DNA from: Telluria aromaticivorans | Lineage (GTDB): Bacteria > Pseudomonadota > Gammaproteobacteria > Burkholderiales > Burkholderiaceae_D | Direction: 5' to 3' | Length of the DNA stretch: 64,000 nt | Assembly: GCF_013003915.1 (NCBI RefSeq) | Contig: NZ_JABAIV010000007.1 | Span: 186,001 to 250,000, forward strand | Made by a program: the position numbers and the translations under genes | The notes under the pieces: generated by a model | Seen by the model: only the letters and a program-made list of their open reading frames with translations | What the model was told of the DNA's origin: nothing | The model's database searches: none | In this document: positions 37,483-45,472 of the stretch, in pieces | How positions within the stretch are numbered: position 1 is the first letter of the stretch | How the letters are laid out: every line of letters begins with the position of its first letter

Positions 37483-37515
37483 AAAAAAACGCGGCGTCCA
37501 GGTCGGAGGCCGCGT
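37483..37515 (-). terminator. Rho-independent terminator after the 72-residue membrane protein gene
   Basis: Read leftward: ACGCGGC (37515-37509), 13-base loop region, GCCGCGT (37495-37489), then seven T (37489-37483 on the minus strand). It sits 20 bases beyond the stop of the small leftward gene and supports that gene being expressed. Confidence 0.75.
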
Positions 37516-37534
37516 CAAACGGAAAGCGTGGGAA

Positions 37535-37753
37535 TCAGGAATGCCTGGCCAGCGAGGACTTCGGCGGGCGCGGACGCACGGCCAGCATGGCGGCGCGGCC
37601 AATGCCGACGAGCAGCGGACGGAAGACCATCGCAACCCCACCGAATAGCGCCAGCCCTGCGGCACTACGGACGACCTGGCCGACAGGAACGGTAGCAAGG
37701 ACGCCGACAACGGCGGCGCCGGCGGACTGGATCAGGGTGAGCGTGGTAGACAT
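37535..37753 (-). CDS. Small membrane protein of unknown function
   Basis: 72 residues, mostly hydrophobic: LTLIQSAGAAVVGVLATVPV and SAAGLALFGGVAMVFRPLLVG form one or two helices, followed by a basic tail (RAAMLAVRPRPPKSSLARHS). No clear ribosome site is seen. A good intrinsic terminator after its stop and the divergent LysR gene make it a believable gene. I do not recognise the family. Confidence 0.6.
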   Translation of the reverse strand: MSTTLTLIQSAGAAVVGVLATVPVGQVVRSAAGLALFGGVAMVFRPLLVGIGRAAMLAVRPRPPKSSLARHS

Positions 37754-37874
37754 GGCGACAATATAGTGCGATGCAACATATAAATCTAATTCCGTTCACT
37801 GATGACGCTTATGCATTCTGTGAATAGTTGAGGTACACTTGTGGGCACTATCCGCATTGCCATTACACCGTCCC

Positions 37875-38831
37875 ATGAGCTTTCTCACGCTTGACCTGAA
37901 CCTGCTGCGCGTCTTCGACGCAGTGATGACCGAGCAAAACCTCACCCGCGCGGCCGGCCACCTGGCCATGACCCAGCCCGCCGTCTCGAATGCGATCAAG
38001 CGCCTGCGCGAAAGCCTCGGGGATGAACTCCTGATCCGTACCGCCTATGGCGTCAAGCCGACCCCGCGCGCCGAAGCTCTGTGGCCGGCCGTGCGCCAGG
38101 CGCTGGCGGCGCTGGAAGCGGCCGTGATGCCGGAAACCTTCGACGTGTCGAAGGCGCAGGCAACCTTCCGGATGGCGATGGCCGATGCAACCGCCGCCCT
38201 GTGGCTGCCGTCACTGATGCGCTCGATCGAACGCGAAGCGCCGGGCGTGAACATCCGCATGGTGCCGCTGACCACGCGCGAACCGCGGCCGATGCTGCTG
38301 CGCGGCGATATCGACCTGGCAGTCGGCTTCTTCCCCGGCGTGGCGGCGCAGCTGTCCTATGAGACCGGCTCGCCGATCCGCCACGAGCGCCTGTATTCGG
38401 GGGTGTATGTGTGCGTGATGCGCAAGGATCATCCGCTGGCCAAGGAAAAGCTCGACCTCGATACCTACTGCAAGGCGAATCATCTGCTGGTGAGTTTTTC
38501 GGGCCGCGCCCACGGGCTGGTCGATGAAGCGCTGGCGCAGATTGGTCGCGAGCGCCGCATCCTGCTGACGGTGAACCAGTTCTTCACGGCAGGGCGGGTA
38601 GTGGCGAATTCGGATTTGATTACCGTGCTGCCGAAGCACTTGATCGCATCGACCGGCTCGACCGATGCCCTGATCTGGCGCGAGCTGCCCTTCCAGCTGC
38701 CGGCCGTGCACCTGGACATGCTCTGGCACGAACGCGACGGCCGCAGCCATGCGCACCGCTGGCTGCGCACCAACCTGGAAAGCATGGCGGAGACCGCGGC
38801 GCCGAAGAGCGGGTCGCGCAAGGTGGAGTAA
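37875..38831 (+). CDS. LysR family transcriptional regulator (NodD/LeuO-like branch)
   Basis: 318 residues. FLTLDLNLLRVFDAVMTEQNLTRAAGHLAMTQPAVSNAIKRLRE is the helix-turn-helix of the branch with the LNLL.VFDA...E.N.TRAA pattern; the effector domain begins near FDVSKAQATFRMAMADA. Target genes are unclear: its only divergent neighbour is the small membrane protein gene. The start at 37875 (MSFLTLDLN) gives the standard length. Confidence 0.9.
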   Translation: MSFLTLDLNLLRVFDAVMTEQNLTRAAGHLAMTQPAVSNAIKRLRESLGDELLIRTAYGVKPTPRAEALWPAVRQALAALEAAVMPETFDVSKAQATFRMAMADATAALWLPSLMRSIEREAPGVNIRMVPLTTREPRPMLLRGDIDLAVGFFPGVAAQLSYETGSPIRHERLYSGVYVCVMRKDHPLAKEKLDLDTYCKANHLLVSFSGRAHGLVDEALAQIGRERRILLTVNQFFTAGRVVANSDLITVLPKHLIASTGSTDALIWRELPFQLPAVHLDMLWHERDGRSHAHRWLRTNLESMAETAAPKSGSRKVE

Positions 38832-38842
38832 TCGGGTTGTTC

Positions 38843-38949
38843 GTAGGGTGGTCGGCTTCGCCGACCGCGCGTTCAGCCAGCAATAGAATGGCCGCGCCAG
38901 TATTGAATACGTGATTTGAACGCGCGGTCGGCAGAGCCGACCACCCTAC
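38843..38949. repeat. Inverted-repeat element (MITE/REP-like), copy 1
   Basis: 107 bp with 33-bp terminal arms (38843-38875 and 38917-38949) that are inverted copies differing at two bases. The arms start GTAGGGTGG and end CACCCTAC. Each arm also folds on itself (GTCGGCTTCGCCGAC). It has no gene. A close relative lies at 43329-43440 and part of another at 63978. Confidence 0.85.
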
Positions 38950-38962
38950 CAGGTCGGCAGAG

Positions 38963-38991
38963 CGTGATCTGGTCCACTGGACCAGATCACG
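38963..38991. repeat. Perfect 29-bp palindrome just after the lrp-type gene
   Basis: Arms CGTGATCTGGTCCA and TGGACCAGATCACG are exact inverted copies around one central C. It begins two bases beyond the stop of the leftward Lrp-type gene. There is no T-run, so it is either a hairpin that blocks RNA decay or a protein-binding site rather than a classical terminator. Confidence 0.7.
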
Positions 38992-38992
38992 C

Positions 38993-39448
38993 CTACCTGA
39001 TCGGCAACTTGGTCGTGTTCTTGACTTCTTCCATCACCGCATAGGTGTGCGTCTCGCGCACGCCTTTCTGCAGCAGGGTCTTGCCCAGGAATTCGCGGTA
39101 GGCCGCCATGTCCTTCACGCGCGCTTTCACCAGGTAGTCGAAGCCGCCGGCCACCATGTGGCATTCCAGCACTTCCGGGATCATTTGCACGCTTTGTTTG
39201 AAGGCGTCGAATACTTCGGGAGTGGTACGATCGAGTACCACTTCAATGAACACCAGCAGCGACACGTCCAGCAGCTGCGGGTTGAGCTGGGCCGTATAGC
39301 CCATGATGTAGCCCGACTCGTGGAGCTTGCGCACGCGCTCCAGGCAAGCGGCAGGAGAAAGGTTCACACGGGCGGCCAGCTCGACGTTGCTGATGCGCCC
39401 GTCGTTTTGCAGCTCCGCCAGAATTTTCTTGCTGATCTTGTCGAGCAT
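38993..39448 (-). CDS. Lrp/AsnC family regulator, putative proline-catabolism activator
   Basis: 151 residues. LDKISKKILAELQNDGRISNVELAARVNLSPAACLERVRKLHESGYI is the helix-turn-helix; the RAM domain follows (LLVFIEVVLDRTTPEVF, HMVAGGFDYLVKARVKD, RETHTYAVMEEVKNTTKLP). The ATG at 39448 has AGGAG seven bases upstream; an ATG two codons earlier abuts the ribosome site. It is divergent from putA, and Lrp-type proteins in this position (PutR/BkdR-like) activate putA in response to proline. That role is inferred from position. Confidence 0.88.
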   Translation of the reverse strand: MLDKISKKILAELQNDGRISNVELAARVNLSPAACLERVRKLHESGYIMGYTAQLNPQLLDVSLLVFIEVVLDRTTPEVFDAFKQSVQMIPEVLECHMVAGGFDYLVKARVKDMAAYREFLGKTLLQKGVRETHTYAVMEEVKNTTKLPIR

Positions 39449-39474
39449 GGTCATCTCCTGCCATGTAAATATTA

Positions 39475-39497
39475 TTTGGTCAGATTGTCGCACCAAA
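39475..39497. promoter_or_regulatory. Dyad in the lrp-putA divergent region
   Basis: TTTGGT-N11-ACCAAA lies 27 bases upstream of the lrp-type start within a 228-bp AT-rich divergent gap, a plausible operator for the Lrp-type protein controlling itself and putA. Binding is inferred. Confidence 0.4.
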
Positions 39498-39676
39498 AAC
39501 TATCTATTGCTAGTCTGTCTTAAAAACAGAATTAATCCAGAAGATTTCCTTCTACAATCGATCATTCCACCGAATCATCGGTCGACTCCCGGAACCGCGC
39601 CGGCTGCATGTTGAGCAGCACGGCGTTTTTTGCTGGGCGGTCGACCACACCCGTTTCCTTTTTTAAAGAATCAGCC

Positions 39677-42600
39677 ATGCAGATTGCCGCCACCCCGGCC
39701 ACCACCTTTGTTCCTTTCGACGCCCTCCAGGCTGAGGTCAAGCACGACCAGGCCCCGCTGCGCGCCGCCATCACCGCGGCCTACCGCCGCGACGAGCCTG
39801 AAGCCGTGCAGTGGCTGCTGGCGCAGGGCGCCAGCGCCAACGGCGATGCCCACATGCTGGCCCACCGCCTGGTCTCGAGCGTGCGTGAAAAGCGCACCCG
39901 GTCGTCGGGCGTGGACGCGCTGATGCATGAGTTCTCGCTGTCGTCGGAAGAAGGCGTGGCGCTGATGTGCCTGGCCGAAGCGCTGCTGCGCATCCCGGAC
40001 AGCGCAACCGCCGACCGCCTGATCGCCGACAAGATCAGCCGCGGCGACTGGCGCAAGCACCTGGGCGAATCGCCTTCGCTGTTCGTCAACGCGGCCACCT
40101 GGGGCCTGCTCATCACCGGCAAGCTGGTCTCGACCAACAGCGAAAAGAACCTGGGCTCGGCGCTCACACGCCTCATCGCCAAGGGCGGCGAACCCTTGAT
40201 TCGCAAGGGCGTCGACATGGCCATGCGCATGCTGGGCAACCAGTTCGTCACCGGCCAGACCATCGTTGAGGCGCTGAAGAACAGCCGCGAGAACGAAACC
40301 CGCGGCTACCGCTATTCCTACGACATGCTGGGCGAAGCGGCGCTGACCGAAAGCGATGCGAAGAACTACTACGCCTCGTACGAAACCGCGATCCACGCGA
40401 TCGGCCGCGCCTCGAACGGCCGCGGCATCAAGGATGGCCCGGGCATCTCGATCAAGCTGTCGGCGCTGCACCCGCGCTACAGCCGCTCGCAGCATGCGCG
40501 CATGATGGACGAACTCCTGCCGCGCGTGCGCAGCCTGGTGCTGCTGGCGAAGAGCTATAACATCGGCATCAATATCGATGCGGAAGAAGCCGACCGCCTC
40601 GAGATCTCGCTCGACATGCTGGAAGTGCTGGCTTTTGACCCGGAGCTGAAAGGCTTCGAGGGCATCGGCCTGGTGGTGCAGGCTTACCAGAAGCGCTGCC
40701 CCTTCGTGATCGACTACCTGGTCGACCTGGCCAAGAGGAGCGGCCAGAAATTCATGGTGCGCCTGGTGAAGGGCGCCTACTGGGATGCCGAGATCAAGCG
40801 CGCACAGGTCGAAGGCATGCCGGGCTATCCGGTGTACACGCGCAAGGTGTATACCGACGTGTCGTATCTCACCTGCGCGCGCAAACTGCTCGCAGCCGCC
40901 GACATCCTGTACCCGCAGTTCGCGACCCACAACGCGCATTCGCTGGCGGTGATCTACACCTGGGCCAAGGCCGATGGCGTCAGCAACTACGAATTCCAGT
41001 GCCTGCACGGCATGGGCGAGACCCTGTACGACCAGGTAGTCGGCAAGGACAAGCTGGACAAGGCCTGCCGCATTTATGCGCCGGTCGGTTCGCACGAAAC
41101 CCTGCTGGCCTACCTGGTGCGCCGCCTGCTGGAAAACGGCGCCAACTCCTCGTTCGTGAACCAGATCGTGGACGAAAGCGTCGCCATCGACTCGCTGCTG
41201 GCCGACCCGTTCGAGCAGGCCCGCGCCGCGGGCGGCAAGCCGCACCCGGCGATCGCCCTGCCGCTGCAGATGTTCGGCGCCGAGCGCGCGAATTCCGCGG
41301 GCCTGGACCTGGTCAACGAAAACACGCTGCGCATCGTCGCCGACGGCCTGGCCCAACAGCGCCAGCACGTCGCGGCGCCCTTGATCGCTGGCCCGGTGGA
41401 AGCAGGCGAACATGCCGACATCATCAACCCGGCACAATCGAGCGATATCGTCGGACGGGTAGCCGAGGCTTCGCGCACCGACGTCGAGACGGCGCTGGCC
41501 GCGGCTGCCGCCTTCGCCGGCGAGTGGGAAACCACCCCGGTGGAAAGCCGCGCCGCCATGCTCGAGCGCACCGCCGATTTGTTCGAACAGAACGGGCTGG
41601 AGCTGATGGCGCTGGCCGTGCGCGAAGCCGGCAAGTCGCTGCCGAACGCGATCGCCGAACTGCGCGAAGCGGTCGACTTCCTGCGCTACTACGCCGTGCA
41701 GGTGCGCGACTCGAAAGCGGATGGCGCGCTGGGTCCCGTGACTTGCATCAGCCCGTGGAACTTCCCGCTGGCGATCTTTACCGGCCAGGTAGCAGCAGCG
41801 CTGGCAGCCGGTAACGTGGTGCTGGCCAAGCCCGCCGAACAGACCCCCTTGATCGCGCACCGCGCGGTAGAACTGTTCCATGAAGCCGGCTTCCCGCGCG
41901 CGGCGATCCAGCTGCTGCCGGGCCGCGGCGAAGTGGTCGGGGCAGCCCTGACCGCGGATGCGCGTGTAAAAGGCGTGATCTTCACCGGCTCCACCGAAGT
42001 GGCGCAGCTGATCAACCGCACCCTGGCCAAGCGTGCCGAAATCGAGGGCAGCGACATCCCGCTGGTGGCCGAAACCGGTGGCCAGAATGCGCTAATCGTC
42101 GATTCGTCGGCACTGCCGGAGCAAGTGGTCTCGGACGTGCTGTCCTCGGCCTTCGATAGTGCCGGCCAGCGCTGCTCGGCGCTGCGCGTGCTGTTCCTGC
42201 AGGAAGACATCGCCGACAAGACCATCAAGATGCTCAAGGGCGCCATGCTGGAACTGCGCGTGGGCAGCCCGGACCGCCTGGCCACCGACATCGGCCCGGT
42301 GATCGATGCCGAAGCCCAGCGCAACCTGCTGGCCCACATCGAGCGCATGCGCGCCACCGCGCGCAGCCACTTCGCGCTTGAACTCCCAAGCAGCTTGCTG
42401 GAGGCCGGCACCTTCGTGCCGCCGACCGTGCTGGAAATCGGCTCGCTGGCGGAACTCAAGCATGAAGTGTTCGGCCCGGTGCTGCACATCGTGCGCTATC
42501 GCCGCGCCGACCTGGGGAAGGTGATCGACACCATCAACGCCACCGGCTACGGCCTGACCCTCGGCGTGCATTCGCGGATCGACGAGACCATCGACCTCAT

Positions 42601-43324
42601 CGTTAAGCAGGCGCACGTGGGCAACATCTACGTCAACCGCAACATCGTCGGCGCCGTGGTGGGCGTGCAGCCCTTTGGCGGCGAAGGCAAGTCCGGCACC
42701 GGCCCGAAGGCCGGCGGCCCGCTCTACCTCAAGCGCCTGCAGCGCAATGCCGCGCCGCTGATGGAGCACAGCCGCGCCTTCGATGCAGGCCTGGAAGCGC
42801 TGCTCGGCTGGCTGCGCACGAATGGCCAGAACCGCGACACCATGGCGCTGGCCGAAGGCTATGGCCGCAGCGCCCTCACCGGCGTCGAGATGGTGCTGCC
42901 GGGTCCGACCGGCGAGCGCAATACGCTGGCGTTTACTTCGCGCGGCACCGTGCTGTGCGCGCCAAGCACGGCCTCCGGCCTGCTCAACCAGGTGGCCGCA
43001 AGCCTGGCCACCGGTAACCGCGCGCTGGTGCTGGCAGCGCCAGGACTGATCCCGGCCAACCTGCCGACGCTGGTGAAAGAGCGCGTGCGCTTCATCGGCA
43101 TGGACGAAATCGATGCGGGCGAATTCCAGGTGGCGCTGGTGGAAGCCGGCCTGGCCGGTCCGCTGCGCGCGAAACTGGCGGCACGCACGGGCGCAATCGT
43201 CGGCATCGTCGACACGAGCGCCGCGGCGCCGGTGGCCCTGTGGCGCCTGGTGGCCGAGCGCGCGGTCTGCGTCAACACGACTGCGGCTGGGGGCAACGCA
43301 AGCCTGATGACGCTGGGGGTGTGA
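39677..43324 (+). CDS. putA: Bifunctional proline dehydrogenase / L-glutamate-gamma-semialdehyde dehydrogenase
   Basis: 1215 residues. The proline dehydrogenase barrel is at about 200-520 with INIDAEEADRLEISLD, KFMVRLVKGAYWDAEIKRAQ and FATHNAHS. The aldehyde dehydrogenase half has CISPWNFPLAIFTGQVAAAL, FTGSTEVAQLI, LVAETGGQNALIVD and the catalytic Cys833 in AGQRCSALR. The last 150 or so residues form the extra C-terminal domain seen in long PutA proteins. No ribbon-helix-helix repressor domain is present at the N-terminus, so it should not regulate itself; the divergent Lrp-type gene fits that. It oxidises proline to glutamate at the membrane. Confidence 0.97.
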   Translation: MQIAATPATTFVPFDALQAEVKHDQAPLRAAITAAYRRDEPEAVQWLLAQGASANGDAHMLAHRLVSSVREKRTRSSGVDALMHEFSLSSEEGVALMCLAEALLRIPDSATADRLIADKISRGDWRKHLGESPSLFVNAATWGLLITGKLVSTNSEKNLGSALTRLIAKGGEPLIRKGVDMAMRMLGNQFVTGQTIVEALKNSRENETRGYRYSYDMLGEAALTESDAKNYYASYETAIHAIGRASNGRGIKDGPGISIKLSALHPRYSRSQHARMMDELLPRVRSLVLLAKSYNIGINIDAEEADRLEISLDMLEVLAFDPELKGFEGIGLVVQAYQKRCPFVIDYLVDLAKRSGQKFMVRLVKGAYWDAEIKRAQVEGMPGYPVYTRKVYTDVSYLTCARKLLAAADILYPQFATHNAHSLAVIYTWAKADGVSNYEFQCLHGMGETLYDQVVGKDKLDKACRIYAPVGSHETLLAYLVRRLLENGANSSFVNQIVDESVAIDSLLADPFEQARAAGGKPHPAIALPLQMFGAERANSAGLDLVNENTLRIVADGLAQQRQHVAAPLIAGPVEAGEHADIINPAQSSDIVGRVAEASRTDVETALAAAAAFAGEWETTPVESRAAMLERTADLFEQNGLELMALAVREAGKSLPNAIAELREAVDFLRYYAVQVRDSKADGALGPVTCISPWNFPLAIFTGQVAAALAAGNVVLAKPAEQTPLIAHRAVELFHEAGFPRAAIQLLPGRGEVVGAALTADARVKGVIFTGSTEVAQLINRTLAKRAEIEGSDIPLVAETGGQNALIVDSSALPEQVVSDVLSSAFDSAGQRCSALRVLFLQEDIADKTIKMLKGAMLELRVGSPDRLATDIGPVIDAEAQRNLLAHIERMRATARSHFALELPSSLLEAGTFVPPTVLEIGSLAELKHEVFGPVLHIVRYRRADLGKVIDTINATGYGLTLGVHSRIDETIDLIVKQAHVGNIYVNRNIVGAVVGVQPFGGEGKSGTGPKAGGPLYLKRLQRNAAPLMEHSRAFDAGLEALLGWLRTNGQNRDTMALAEGYGRSALTGVEMVLPGPTGERNTLAFTSRGTVLCAPSTASGLLNQVAASLATGNRALVLAAPGLIPANLPTLVKERVRFIGMDEIDAGEFQVALVEAGLAGPLRAKLAARTGAIVGIVDTSAAAPVALWRLVAERAVCVNTTAAGGNASLMTLGV

Positions 43325-43328
43325 TTAT

Positions 43329-43440
43329 GTAGGGTGGGCGGCTTCGCCGCCCGCGCGGTGATGGTTAACGGCTCCGATCTCGCGCGCGGCGATCTTGCTG
43401 CTAACTATCACCGCGCGGGCGGGAGACCCGCCCACCCTAC
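43329..43440. repeat. Inverted-repeat element (MITE/REP-like), copy 2
   Basis: 112 bp with 39-bp arms (43329-43367 and 43402-43440) that are near-exact inverted copies, starting GTAGGGTGGGCGG and ending CCCACCCTAC. It begins four bases after the putA stop and may serve as its transcript end. It is related to the element at 38843-38949 at the outer 25 bases of each arm. Confidence 0.85.
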
Positions 43441-43505
43441 GGGATTGAGGTGTAATCTTTGCAGTAGCCGTAGCTGGAGACAATTCTTATAAATTGGAGG
43501 CAGAC

Positions 43506-44621
43506 ATGCTAGTAGGCGTACCAAAGGAGATCAAGAACCACGAGTACCGGGTCGGGCTCACGCCGCCGTCGGTGCGCGAGCTGACCTTACGCGGGGTCGA
43601 CGTCATCGTGCAGCAGGGCGCCGGCGAGCAGATCGGGCTGTCGGACGCGCAGTACGTGGCGGCCGGCGCCACCATGGTCGCCACGGCCAAGGAGATCTTC
43701 GGCCGCGCCGACATGGTGGTCAAGGTCAAGGAACCGCAGCCGGTCGAGTGCGCGATGCTGCGCGAAGGGCAGATCCTCTACACCTACCTGCACCTGGCAC
43801 CCGATCCCGAGCAAACTGCCGCGCTGGTGAAATCCGGCGCGGTCTGCATCGCCTATGAAACCATCACCGGTACGGGCGGCGGCTTGCCGCTGCTGGCGCC
43901 GATGAGCGAAGTGGCCGGCCGCATGTCGATCCAGGCCGGCGCCGCCCACCTCGAGAAATCCAAGGGCGGCATGGGCCTGCTGCTGGGCGGCGTGCCGGGC
44001 GTGGCGCCTGGCCACGTGGTCATCATCGGCGCCGGCGTGGTCGGCACCAATGCGCTGCAGATGGCCGTCGGTACCGGTGCGCGCGTAACGGTGCTGGATA
44101 AAAACGTCGACCGCCTGCGCCAGCTCGATCTCGTCTACGGCAACCGCATCGCCACGGTCTATTCCAACGCCCACTCGATCGAGGAAGCGGTTCTATCCGC
44201 CGACCTGGTGATCGGCGGCGTGCTGGTGCCGGGCGCCGCGGCGCCCAAGCTGGTCACCCGCGACATGATCTCGCGCATGAAGAAGGGCGCGGTGGTGGTG
44301 GACGTGGCGATCGACCAGGGCGGCTGCTTCGAGACCTCGCATGCGACCACCCATGCCGACCCGACGTTTGTCGTCGATGGCGTGATCCACTACTGCGTGG
44401 CGAACATGCCGGGTGCGGTGGCGCGCACCTCGACCTTCGCGCTGAACAACGCCACCATCGGCCACGCCGTGGCACTGGCCACCAAGGGCTGGCGCCAGGC
44501 GCTGTCGGACGATGTCCATCTGCGCAATGGCCTGAACGTCTGCCAGGGAAAAGTGACTTACCAGGCCGTTGCCCGCGACCTGGGCTACGACTTCGTGCCG
44601 GCCGAATCGCTGCTGGGCTAG
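43506..44621 (+). CDS. ald: Alanine dehydrogenase
   Basis: 371 residues, the standard size. [20 protein letters not shown] opens the family, [10 protein letters not shown] holds a substrate Lys, [10 protein letters not shown] a catalytic His, and [21 protein letters not shown] the NAD fold; [14 protein letters not shown] carries the catalytic Asp. It converts alanine to pyruvate and ammonia reversibly. GGAGG lies before the ATG at 43506. Its stop overlaps the convergent mtnN gene by four bases. Nearness to putA gives an amino acid catabolism theme. Confidence 0.97.
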   Translation: MLVGVPKEIKNHEYRVGLTPPSVRELTLRGVDVIVQQGAGEQIGLSDAQYVAAGATMVATAKEIFGRADMVVKVKEPQPVECAMLREGQILYTYLHLAPDPEQTAALVKSGAVCIAYETITGTGGGLPLLAPMSEVAGRMSIQAGAAHLEKSKGGMGLLLGGVPGVAPGHVVIIGAGVVGTNALQMAVGTGARVTVLDKNVDRLRQLDLVYGNRIATVYSNAHSIEEAVLSADLVIGGVLVPGAAAPKLVTRDMISRMKKGAVVVDVAIDQGGCFETSHATTHADPTFVVDGVIHYCVANMPGAVARTSTFALNNATIGHAVALATKGWRQALSDDVHLRNGLNVCQGKVTYQAVARDLGYDFVPAESLLG

Positions 44622-45385
44622 CGTACCGAGGTACCCAAATCCCGGCAAACGCGCCGGGTGATGTGGAAAGCATACTGCGCGGCCACCGATTTCACGAAGC
44701 GCATGAAATCGATGGCCGCGTTTTCATTGGCGTTGTCGGAAATCGTGCGGATCACCGCGCAGGGCACGCCCAGCTCATGGCACACCTGCGCCACCGCGGC
44801 GCCTTCCATTTCCACCGCCACCAGCCCTGGCAGGGCCGCGTTGAGCCCTGCCAGGTGCGCACGGTCGGTCATGAACTGGTCGCCGCTCGCCACCAGGCCA
44901 CGGTGCACGCGCGGCTGCAGCAGGCCGAATGCACGGCGTTCGCCCTCGCCCACCGCGTCCAGGAAATCCTGCTCCAAAAAATCGTGGGCGGCGCGCGAGA
45001 GGCGCATCGACAGCTGCGGGTCGGGCTGGAAGTGGCTCAGGCCCGTCAGCGGCACCTCGAAACGCGGAAACAGCGGGCTGGCATCCAGGTCGTGCTGGAC
45101 CAGGGCTTCGGCCACCACGATATCCCCGACCTGAACGGTTTTATCCCCGGCGCCGGCCACCCCGGTGAACAGGATGTGGGTAACTCCGAACTTTTCCACA
45201 AGGGTGGTGGCGGTCATGGCCGCCGCAACCTTCCCAATTCGCGACAAAACGCACACAGCGTCGATTTCCCATAGCTGCCCAAGGGTGTAGGCACGTTTTC
45301 CGTGGATGAGCGTGGCGGGGCCTCTCATGGCCTCCACGAGCCCCTGCTGTTCTTCCGCCAGCGCGCTGATGATCCCTAACCGCAT
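44618..45385 (-). CDS. mtnN: 5'-methylthioadenosine/S-adenosylhomocysteine nucleosidase
   Basis: 255 residues. [14 protein letters not shown] places the catalytic-type Glu, [11 protein letters not shown] and [19 protein letters not shown] are purine-site motifs, [14 protein letters not shown] binds the ribose, and [14 protein letters not shown] carries the catalytic Asp. It cleaves MTA and SAH to adenine and a thioribose. It is slightly longer than E. coli Pfs (232). Confidence 0.93.
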   Translation of the reverse strand: MRLGIISALAEEQQGLVEAMRGPATLIHGKRAYTLGQLWEIDAVCVLSRIGKVAAAMTATTLVEKFGVTHILFTGVAGAGDKTVQVGDIVVAEALVQHDLDASPLFPRFEVPLTGLSHFQPDPQLSMRLSRAAHDFLEQDFLDAVGEGERRAFGLLQPRVHRGLVASGDQFMTDRAHLAGLNAALPGLVAVEMEGAAVAQVCHELGVPCAVIRTISDNANENAAIDFMRFVKSVAAQYAFHITRRVCRDLGTSVR

Positions 45386-45472
45386 ATTTTTCTACCGTGA
45401 TTGCCGGGTCACGATGATAACCGGCGCGCGCAGCCCAGTCGCAAAAGCCCGGGCTGCTGCACCGAACAACGC

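Noticed and set aside
39671..41881. Long minus-strand open frame opposite putA
   Set aside because: Antisense shadow; putA motifs are beyond doubt.
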